From: Pelagomonas calceolata
Taxonomy: Eukaryota > Sar > Pelagophyceae > Pelagomonadales > Pelagomonadaceae
Reading direction: 5' to 3'
DNA: 64,000 nt
Assembly: GCA_918797485.1 (NCBI GenBank)
Contig: CAKKNE010000005.1
Location: 310,001 to 374,000, forward strand
The position numbers and the translations under genes are program-made. Of the stretch, positions 57,108 to 64,000 are shown piece after piece (within the stretch, counting starts at the first letter, position 1; the number at the start of each line of letters is the position of its first letter). The notes below the pieces were generated by a model. That model was not told the origin of the DNA, did not search any database, and worked only from the letters and a program-made list of their open reading frames with translations.

Positions 57108-58142
57108 TTACCGCGTGCCCGCGGATCTTCTGCACACCTGTCGATAGCGGCGGTAGTTCCGCAGCAAGAAGCCCGCCAGCAGCGCGTGGCCGCCGACCAT
57201 CGGTAACCGCTTGAAAGGACCGAAGAGCCCTTGGGCAATTGCTGTTCCGTAGTTCACCAACAACGCGAACGTCGCCCCCGCGGCCACCCGCCCGACCCCG
57301 AATTTTGTGGCCAATGTCGGCACACCCGTCGCCAAATCCCCGGCAATATCCGGCAAGTCCTTCGTCACGGCGATCACGCCCGCAAACGCCGTCATAAATC
57401 GCGCCATAAACGCCACGCCAGGACTCCACTTAAAAGGCACTTTGAGCGCCTCCAGCACGGCGTAGTAGACCCCGAAGTTCAACAGAAAGCCCCGACAGCA
57501 CGCAATAGCTAAACCGGCGAAAATGGGACCTCGGCTCTTGAGTCTAAAAGGCGGAACGGAGTAGGCCGTTCCGATGAAACGCCTGAATAAGTATAAAGAT
57601 ACGATGAGCGGCGGATACAAAGCGAAGACTACGGATGGCCCTATTAAAGCACAAGCCGTCAGTATAAGTTTTGCTCTTTTGGGTGACAATTCACCGGCCG
57701 CAATAGGTAAAAAGGGCTTGTTTATTTGATCGACGTCGACATCATATAATTGGTTAATACCGACAATGAAGGCGTTGCCACACAACAACGCGATCAAACC
57801 GGCTAAGGCCCTCGGGACGAGGCCCCAGGACCAGCACTTTTGTAAACCGCCCGCGTCCCCGATGGCTTTCACGACGCCCGCAAACGCGGCGAGCATCGTC
57901 CCTCGGATCGTGTGTGGTCGCGTGAACTTGTAGAAGGCGCCCAGGAAGGTGTCGCCACTGATTGAATTTTCGTCGAGGGCTCGGGGCTTGGCGGCGGCTG
58001 GCGGCTCCGGCGCCGAGATGCTCGCGAGGTAGTCGTTCGTCGCGCGCAGCGGTGACTGGCGTATTCGTCGCATAGGTGTGCGCAGCGGCACACGTAGCGC
58101 GAGCGCGGACGTGACAACAAGTGCGATGTGCACACGTGCCAT
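57108..58142 (-). CDS. homogentisate prenyltransferase (UbiA family)
   Basis: 344 residues, plastid tocopherol or plastoquinone biosynthesis. The presequence (VVTSALALRVPLR...) fits plastid import. FTRPHTIRGT precedes the first allyl-diphosphate motif NQLYDVDVDQINKPFLPIAAGE (NQxxDxxxD), and KDLPDIAGD is the second Asp-rich motif. About eight to nine helices. Homogentisate phytyl- and solanesyl-transferases share these motifs, so the prenyl donor is open. The C-terminus after FLLRNYRRYRQ looks off: the usual aromatic YxFIWKLFYAEY end is missing from this frame, and a GTAAGG donor at the stop suggests a further exon. Confidence 0.87.
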   Translation of the reverse strand: MARVHIALVVTSALALRVPLRTPMRRIRQSPLRATNDYLASISAPEPPAAAKPRALDENSISGDTFLGAFYKFTRPHTIRGTMLAAFAGVVKAIGDAGGLQKCWSWGLVPRALAGLIALLCGNAFIVGINQLYDVDVDQINKPFLPIAAGELSPKRAKLILTACALIGPSVVFALYPPLIVSLYLFRRFIGTAYSVPPFRLKSRGPIFAGLAIACCRGFLLNFGVYYAVLEALKVPFKWSPGVAFMARFMTAFAGVIAVTKDLPDIAGDLATGVPTLATKFGVGRVAAGATFALLVNYGTAIAQGLFGPFKRLPMVGGHALLAGFLLRNYRRYRQVCRRSAGTR

Positions 58143-58543
58143 GATCAGCGGCGTTGATGCACGCTGTTGCTTGCGCGCCGAGCCACGTGAGTTATTCCTG
58201 ATGCACTGCAGTTATGCGATGCCTCGGTGTTGCAGCTGTGAGGTTTTATGGCTGTCCACCGCATGCAATGAGCACAAAGTCAGAGGCTTTTTGTTGCTGG
58301 GTCGGACGTCCTCTCCCGCCCGTTGCGATCTCGTCTTCGTCCCGACGACCCCTGAGCGTCCGTGCAACGGATGCGTCCTGGCAATCCTAGTGCCTCTATC
58401 TAAAGCTCGGTATCGCCATCATTGCAGCTCTTTAGCGTCCTATTGCAGACGTTTCAGCACCTTTGCAGCAGAAGTCATTTGCCCACGGTCCACACGGGAC
58501 TGCCAGGCACCAGCCAAAAAAGCACCAGCGCACGCCTACCACC
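58143..58543. other. divergent promoter region
   Basis: About 400 bp upstream of the prenyltransferase (-) and the repeat protein (+). No coding frame or strong motif was seen. Confidence 0.5.
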
Positions 58544-59113
58544 ATGGCCGCCATGGCAGCAACCATGCCCCCTGGTACAAATGCAGCGCCCGCGAATCCT
58601 TCGAAATGCATGATTGTCGAACCGACGCTGCCCGCTTCCGCCGGGCGACACGTTCGGGCAAGGCAGCGCCCCGCTCGACGATAACCCGAGACGCGCGCGA
58701 CCGACGTGCGTACGCAACGCAGGCGAGCCCGAGGACGAGGCCGCCGTGAAAGCCGAGGCCATGGCCATCGTCGCCCAGGCCAAGAAGGACATTAAGTTAA
58801 GGGAGGAGGCCCGCGGCGAGATGAAGAAGGCGTCGACGAAGGACGACATCCAGGCCCTCATCAACAAGCGACTCGCCCAGTCCTTCGCCGACCGGCCGAA
58901 GGCGCCGGAGAAGCCGAAGGAGGCGCCTCCCGCGAAGAAGGAGGCGCCGAAGGAGGCGCCCCCGGACCCCGAGGCGACGAAAAAAGAGGCGGCCGCGATC
59001 GCCGCCGCCGCGAACAGGACGACAACAAGCGGCTGGCGGACCGCGAGAAGGCGAAGACGGCGACGGCCGAGGACTTGCGCGCCATGATCAACGCGAAGCT
59101 CGGCTCCAAATGA
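58544..59113 (+). CDS. small charged protein with duplicated helix, frame breaks
   Basis: About 190 residues in three frames: start MAAMAATMPPGTNAAP, then about 58640-59015 (EAMAIVAQAKKDIKLREEARGEMKKASTKDDIQALINKRLAQSFADRP followed by KEAPPAKKEAPKEAPP), then about 59015-59113 (DNKRLADREKAKTATAEDLRAMINAKLGSK). The end repeats the pattern KKASTKDDIQALINKRL, so the frame breaks split one protein with a duplicated short helix. Lys/Glu/Pro-rich and soluble. No family recognised. Confidence 0.55.
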
Positions 59114-59209
59114 AGCTTGTCTTTCCGTGTTGATCCGTGTAAATTTCCAAAGAAACCATTGCGATATGAATTATTACAGCCTTGGGGGATAGTGGGGCGG
59201 GGCGCTCCG

Positions 59210-61255
59210 CTAGCTACGCGCCCAGGGGCCGGTCGGCCTGTTCTTTGGCGGCGGCGAGGGCCCGACCAACATGGCCGTCGTGCAGCCCACGACGACGAGC
59301 GTCATGACCCAGCCGCCGCAGGCCCGCAGGAATAATTCCTTGTTGACGCCCTGGCAGCCCTCAAATAAACCGACGGCGACGGTCGCGCCGATCTGGCAGT
59401 GCGTTGTGGAGAGGGGCCAGCCCTGGCCCGTGCCGTAGATCACCACTAAAGCAGCACCCAGTTCGATACAAGACCCTCTAGAAGGCGTAATGGCGATCAA
59501 TTTCACGCCCATGGCGTTCATGATCTTGTAGCCGTAGGTAGCCAAACCGACCACAATACCCACGCCACCCAAAGCCAAAATCCAGAGCATGGTCCCCGGG
59601 TCCATCTCGGCCTGCTTCACGACTTTCCCCTTCTTGTACGCCACGTACGCGGCCGCGAAGGGGCCCATCGCGTTGGCCACGTCGTTCGCCCCGTGCGAGA
59701 AGGAATCCACAATAGCCGTGAAGATCTGGACGTACCTGAAGAACTGCTCGGCCCGCGGGTCGTGGCGCGTGACGTTGTCGTGAATCGCGGCCACCTTCGC
59801 GTCCGTATCTAGGTCTTTATGGGTATCTCTGTCGAGCTGGCCCGTGATGTACGACATGCCCGACTTCTTCTTCTCCTCCTTCTGCGCGGGCTCCGCGTCC
59901 CGCGTGTTCTCCTCGTCGGCGGCTTCCTTCCGGACGCCCGCGGCGGCCCGTTCCGCGAGCGCGCGGTTCGCGCCGACGACGTCGCCGCTGTCGATCCTCT
60001 TTGAGAGGGTCGGCACCATGGCGCCGGCGACGACGCCGGCGGCGATGGACGGATATAAACCAACTAAAAGAGCGGGCCACAAATTGCCGGCCTTGGCCTC
60101 CCTCGTGAGTCGGCAGGTTCTAAATCTTTCACATTGCCCCTTCGTGCCCTTCAGGATCCAATACGACACATTAATCCACACGACGACCAACACAATAAGA
60201 GGGAAGAAGATCTTGCACCGGAAGTACCTGCGCGGAGCATCGTGGGTCGACTCGGTCCGAACGGCCTCAAACTCGAAAAAGAAACCACCCACGACCTCGT
60301 CTGATGGACACGAGTCGCGTCGATGGCGTGAAGGCACCGCCGCACCGCGGGACGCCGAGATCGTACGCGTCGCCCCTCATAACCGCGAACTTCACAATTC
60401 CATACAGTATGGCCGCACAAATACCAGAAGCGATCGGCGAGAGGAACCAACTCGCGACGATCTCGGCGACGCCGTCGAGCCAGGGGAAATTTTCAAACGC
60501 CATGTTCGTCGTGCCGTTGCCATAGTCGTTTCTCGTGTAGTTCCAGATGACGCATCTCGAACCTCGCGTCATGAGGGCCATGCCGATGACGCCGCCGACG
60601 CAACTATGAGTTGTTGATACTGGTAATTCAAAATAGGAAGCTAGGATGAGCCAGATCGCGACAGAAATAATGACGCAGGTCATGCCGTAGATCATCAGGC
60701 CGGGATTGTCCTCGAAGCAGCCCGCGTCCGCAATACCTTTGCGGATCGTCTTGGCTACATTACTACCCATGAGGACAGCTCCGGCGAACTCGAAGACCGC
60801 CGCGAGCATGACCGCTTGGCGGACGGTAATCGCTTTGGAGCCAACGGACGTGGCGTAGGCGTTCGCGACATCATTGGCACCAATGCCAAAGGCCGCGAAG
60901 AACGCACAAATACCGGCAGCAACGATGTAAAAGGTCCAGTCGTCTTCGTTGAACTCCGAGCCTGCGTCGATCGCGGTTGTTTCGTGTGCGTGTCGCGTGT
61001 CGCGTGCGTGTGGATCGGGCGCGCCGCGGCGACGCTGCCCCCCTCTTTTCACGCGGTCGCCGCGGCCCACCGACGACACGGGCGCGAGTCGTGGGCGGGA
61101 GGCGGGGGCGCGCGGTGACGTCTCCATGGGGATGGAGCAGCCCTTTGTGTTGCGGGACGCGGCGCCGCGCGCGTCGCCGCGATCTCGCTGAGCGTCATCA
61201 TGATGAGCAGGATGCCAAGACCGCGCGCCATCGAGGCGCCTAGGCTGCGCGCCAT
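59210..61255 (-). CDS. PiT-type inorganic phosphate transporter
   Basis: About 600 residues: a probable first exon near 61255 (MARGLGILLIMMTL, signal-like), a main exon to 60346 and a last exon 60227-59210. Sodium- or proton-coupled phosphate uptake. The two PHO4 signatures are GIGANDVANAYATSVGSKAIT and SHGANDVANAMGPFAAAY. LPVSTTHSCVGG and PLSTTHCQIGAT are the paired re-entrant motifs. A charged loop with EENTRDAEPAQKEEKKK separates the halves, as in family members. The intron 60228-60345 (phase 2) joins LGVP to RYFRCKIFF. The first splice site is not resolved. Confidence 0.88.
60228..60345 (-). other. intron related to introner elements (second subfamily)
   Basis: 118-nt GT-AG intron proven by frame. 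Its interior matches the kinesin-9 intron at 11704-11864 over about 80 bp, starting ACGCCATCGACGCGACTCGT on the gene strand. Terminal repeats are degraded. Confidence 0.8.
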
Positions 61256-61638
61256 GGTTGTTGCTTTTGAAAGTATGCACTGTCGCCCTCGCCGTCACAG
61301 CTCCGAGATGCGGGCCCGAATCTGCTCGGGGCGACGCCTCGTTTCTGTGTTTCCGGCGGGTGTGTTTGTGTCGGCGACGGCTCGTAGGTGCTGCGGCGGC
61401 TCCAATTGAGGGCTGCCCCTCCTGCTGCCCGCGTGGCTCCCTTCGCCACGCCCGCCGCGGTTTCTCGGGAGATTCGTGCTCGTGAGGCCACCGCGACGTG
61501 AGCTGTACCTCCGCCCACACGACTTTTGAAACCCGTTTTAGACTTTGCCATTTCTCAGCTCACAGCCAGACCTGCGCGCGCTCAAACCGCGGGTACTGCT
61601 TTGCAAGGCGCACCGCGGGCTCTTCATACAACGCATCG
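61256..61638. other. shared promoter of two transporter genes
   Basis: 383 bp between the divergent PiT and SLC17/PHT4-like genes. GGGCTGCCCC at 61411-61420 is near its centre. Confidence 0.5.
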
Positions 61639-62946
61639 ATGCGTTTCGCAACGCTCAGCACGCTCACGGTCGCCACGGCCCTCTCCATGCCTCCAGCAAG
61701 GCGGCGCCAATCACCAAGACTCCGCGCCGAACCCGTCGCGCGCGGCGGCAGCAGCACCAACGGCGGCGGCGTCGCCTTCGCCGCGTCGGCCATGTTACTG
61801 GTCAGCGCGCACCGCACGGTATTTAGTGCCGCGATGCCGGAGCTCCAGGCGTCGCTCGGCTTCGACGCCCGGACCGTCGGCGCGCTTCAAGCTGCCTATT
61901 TAGCGGGTTATGGGTTGACGAACGCCGCGGGCGGCGCTGCTGCGGATAGAGTGGGCGGCGCCAAAGTGCTCGCTCTTTGTTTAGTAGTGTGGTCCTCTTT
62001 AGTAGCGTTGACGCCCGCCGCCGCGTCGCTGGGCGTGGCGGCGTTGGCCCTGTGCCGGTTCGGCTTCGGCGTCGCCTCGGGCCCGGCGTTGCCCGCCTCT
62101 CTGGCCGTCGTGAGTTCCCAGCCGGACGCCGACTCACGAGCAAAGGGCATCGCGACCGTCCTGTGCGGCTTCAACGTGGGCTCGGCCGCCGGGTTACTCT
62201 CCGCCGCGGCTCTATTAACGTTGCTCGGCTGGCGGACGCTGTCGGTCGTGGCCGGTGGTTTAGGCGCTGTCGTGGCTCTATACGCGCTGACGCAGACCAC
62301 AGAACAAACCACAACCATACAAACGACAAAAAAACCAATAAAATTCACAAAAAGCTTCCCATTCCAACTTGCAGCTTTAACCCACGTCCACAACTGCATC
62401 AACTGGAGCTTCTTCGTGATGCAGGCGTGGCTGCCCACTTACTTTGCAACAGAGCTCGGGCTCGACATGAAATCATCAGCGTTGTTCTCGGCGCTACCTT
62501 TCGCGACGATGGCCCTCGGGTCGTTAGTGTCCGGCCAAGCATCGGCCGCTCTGTTACGGCGGATGGCTCCGTTCGAGGTGCGCAAGCGGATGGTCGCGCT
62601 GTCGTCGATCGTGCCCGCGTGCGCGTTACTCGCGCTGTCCTACGTCAAGAGCCCAGCGACGGCTCTTGTACTGTTAGTGACCGCTCTCGGGGCCCACTCC
62701 TTTTCCTCGGCTGGTTTGCACGCCCATGTGACCGACGTCGCTCCGACCGCTTCAGGGCGGATCCTTGGGTTTACCAATACCGTGGGCGTGTTGGTGGGCA
62801 TTGTCGCGAACGTGGCCACGGGACGGGTCCTGGACGCGACGGGCTCCTTCAAAGCGGTGTTTGCGCTCACGGCGGCGATTTATTTATCGGAAGTGATCGC
62901 GTTCTTCGGGTTCGTGCGGGCCGGGCCGCTCGTGGCGGAGGACTAG
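61639..62946 (+). CDS. SLC17/PHT4-like anion or phosphate transporter
   Basis: 435 residues from MRFATLSTLTVATALSMPPARRR, a plausible plastid presequence. About 12 helices of the MFS anion:cation family. Motif-like positions: LVSAHRTVFSAAMPEL in helix 1, AAYLAGYGLTNAAGGAAADRVGGAKVLA (helix 2 and motif A), LCRFGFGVASGPALPASLAVVSS in helix 4, and INWSFFVMQAWLPTYFATELGLDM near the centre, which is typical of PHT4 and SLC17. Substrate could be phosphate, ascorbate or another organic anion. Divergent from the PiT gene. Confidence 0.83.
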   Translation: MRFATLSTLTVATALSMPPARRRQSPRLRAEPVARGGSSTNGGGVAFAASAMLLVSAHRTVFSAAMPELQASLGFDARTVGALQAAYLAGYGLTNAAGGAAADRVGGAKVLALCLVVWSSLVALTPAAASLGVAALALCRFGFGVASGPALPASLAVVSSQPDADSRAKGIATVLCGFNVGSAAGLLSAAALLTLLGWRTLSVVAGGLGAVVALYALTQTTEQTTTIQTTKKPIKFTKSFPFQLAALTHVHNCINWSFFVMQAWLPTYFATELGLDMKSSALFSALPFATMALGSLVSGQASAALLRRMAPFEVRKRMVALSSIVPACALLALSYVKSPATALVLLVTALGAHSFSSAGLHAHVTDVAPTASGRILGFTNTVGVLVGIVANVATGRVLDATGSFKAVFALTAAIYLSEVIAFFGFVRAGPLVAED

Positions 62947-63046
62947 TAAGTTTTCTATCTGTTACAAGCGCTCTGGCTGTTCCCCCATACGCCATCGACG
63001 CGCAGTGCCAGCAATGCCAGTGGCACACGTTACACACAGTCTCCTC
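62947..63046. other. convergent 3' region
   Basis: 100 bp between convergent genes; holds one introner core ATACGCCATCGACGCG near 62986-63001 without terminal repeats. Confidence 0.4.
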
Positions 63047-63889
63047 TTACGGCCTAAGCGGCTCCGTCGAGTTGTAGTGCTCGCCGAGCGCGTAGTAGTC
63101 CCGGTGGTAGGTCACGACGAGCTCCTCACCTTCACCGTCCCCCATGCGCAGCGGCGCGCTATCCCGAGAATAGACGACGATCGGCCTATTCAGAGCCCGC
63201 GCGAGCGCCAGGACCTCGGGCTGGCCGCCCCACTCGGCGCTGCTCCTTACCTTAGCGCAGTGGTCTCCGAAGCTCGCATCCTCAATAAACGGCGCGAAGT
63301 CACTTTCGTGGGACTCCATGAAAGAAGCGCAAGTCTCCCTTATTGATGTATAGGTCGACCCGCTCTGGTCCGCGACGGCGCGGTACAAGCAGTGGCCGTC
63401 GGCGGCCACGTCCTTTATTTTACGATTGATTTCCACGAGTTTTTTGGAAATGGCCTCGCATTCTTTTTTTCTCTCGGAATTCCGTCGGACCTCCTCGGCC
63501 TCGATGGCGTCCGCTTGGGCCTTGGCGCTGTCAGTCTTGGCCCTCGCTTCTCTCTTAGACTTCTTCTTCGCCGCTTTCGCAAGTTTCTTCGCCCTCTGCC
63601 TCTCCTCCTCCTCGCGCCGCTTCGCGGCCGCGTCTTCCACCACAACCGGTTCTTCCACTGTGGCCGCGTCGTCGCCGCCCTCAAGGTCCTCCAACTCCTC
63701 GTGGTGCCTATACCGCAAATCGGACTCCTCCTGCTGCAGCGCGAACTCGATCTGCTTGAGTTTTTTTTTCGAGGCTCCTTGCCGCTGCGTTTCTGCTCGC
63801 TCTCTGAATTCTCTCCACTCCTCCTCGTGTTTTGCTTCGAGTTCTGCTAGTGCTTCGGCCTGGGCGGCCATTTGTTTTGTTTTGCGCAC
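63047..63889 (-). CDS. OTU-domain cysteine protease (OTUD6-like deubiquitinase)
   Basis: 280 residues (273 from the second ATG). Residues 8-150 form a charged coiled coil (EALAELEAKHEEEWREF..., REEEERQRAKKLAKAAKKKSK). Residues about 158-278 are the OTU fold: VAADGHCLYRAVADQ with the catalytic Asp and Cys, PEVLALARALNRPIVVYS, and the catalytic His in YYALGEHYNS. An N-terminal coil plus OTU is the layout of OTUD6A/B, which are ubiquitin-chain hydrolases acting in translation control. Single exon. Confidence 0.88.
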   Translation of the reverse strand: MRKTKQMAAQAEALAELEAKHEEEWREFRERAETQRQGASKKKLKQIEFALQQEESDLRYRHHEELEDLEGGDDAATVEEPVVVEDAAAKRREEEERQRAKKLAKAAKKKSKREARAKTDSAKAQADAIEAEEVRRNSERKKECEAISKKLVEINRKIKDVAADGHCLYRAVADQSGSTYTSIRETCASFMESHESDFAPFIEDASFGDHCAKVRSSAEWGGQPEVLALARALNRPIVVYSRDSAPLRMGDGEGEELVVTYHRDYYALGEHYNSTEPLRP

Positions 63890-64000
63890 CGCGACGACGT
63901 CTCTGAGAGCGACGCTCTCTGTGTGAGCTACCCAGCCAGCGGTGCTCTCTGCAGCGACGGTTGATCGATGCTCGCAGCAGCGGTCGTTATGAGTTGTAGT

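Noticed and set aside
56986-57110. Charged + frame (NLKLNPEDNDLDEAVKSGVEVEFLP) downstream of the MFS gene
   Set aside because: No start codon or conserved match and it overlaps the possible last exon of the prenyltransferase; left undecided rather than called.
63427-63445. GATTTCCACGAG resembling an introner end
   Set aside because: It lies within the OTU coding frame (LVEINRKI) with no partner end or duplication.
1-64000. Retroviral, LTR, Polinton or other capsid-bearing elements
   Set aside because: No reverse transcriptase, integrase, capsid or protein-primed polymerase sequence and no long terminal repeats were recognised.

Overview
The window is nuclear DNA of a eukaryotic alga, most likely a pelagophyte (Aureococcus/Pelagomonas-like stramenopile). 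The evidence is: GC-rich, tightly packed genes on both strands with few, short introns; a light-harvesting-like protein and other proteins with ASAFAP-like plastid presequences; a homogentisate prenyltransferase and a phytoene-desaturase-like oxidase; two copies of a MYND + RING-CH + TPR protein of a type I recall as expanded in Aureococcus; and above all introner elements, short non-autonomous DNA transposons that become introns, like those described for Aureococcus by Huff, Zilberman and Roy (Nature 2016). No rRNA, tRNA, CRISPR or prokaryotic operon structure was seen. Species assignment is inference.

Layout. 0.5-9 kb: LHC-like protein (-), coiled-coil protein (-), a small two-exon basic protein (+), Ser-Pro-Gly-Arg-repeat protein (-), secretory-pathway kinase-like protein (-), small membrane protein (+), phytoene-desaturase-like oxidase (-). 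9-19 kb: membrane protein (+), kinesin-9 (-), inverted pair of MYND/RING-CH/TPR genes, Pif1-like helicase (-), membrane protein (-). 19-28 kb: small hypotheticals, MYND protein, glycosyltransferase-like protein (+), C2-domain protein (-), FadH-type dienoyl-CoA reductase (-). 28-36 kb: homoserine dehydrogenase (+), large coiled-coil protein (-), membrane-protein fragment (+), hypothetical with a Cys-rich tail (+), PLP-binding protein PLPBP/YggS (-). 36-48 kb: five-module EF-hand protein (-), HSF + PHD + CW chromatin-type regulator (+), RluA pseudouridine synthase (+), small membrane protein (-), RS-domain protein (-), acyl-CoA desaturase (+), SH3 protein (-). 48-64 kb: GINS subunit Sld5 (+), MATH-like protein (-), UIM-UIM-SAM protein (+), acyltransferase-3 (-), two-TM protein (+), rhodanese (-), histidine phosphatase (+), MFS transporter (+), homogentisate prenyltransferase (-), repeat protein (+), PiT phosphate transporter (-) divergent from an SLC17/PHT4-like transporter (+), OTU protease (-).

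Three DNA-level systems cross this ordinary gene set. (1) Eight clear introner elements of 60-185 bp, with CTGTGTGG...CCACACAG ends and 8-bp target duplications; in the cases testable by protein frame, splicing from the first base of the upstream duplication (GT or GC) to the AG that ends the element restores the coding frame. Older relatives are recognisable as introns in the kinesin, PiT and small basic-protein genes. (2) A 20-22 bp motif (CTAGCGG ... TGTAAG ... CACTAG) recurs 50-370 bp upstream of start codons. (3) A palindrome-like GGGGCWGCCCC motif sits just upstream of many start codons. (2) and (3) look like promoter or 5'-UTR signals. Many conserved host genes also carry single-base frame breaks, which look more like assembly indels than mass decay.
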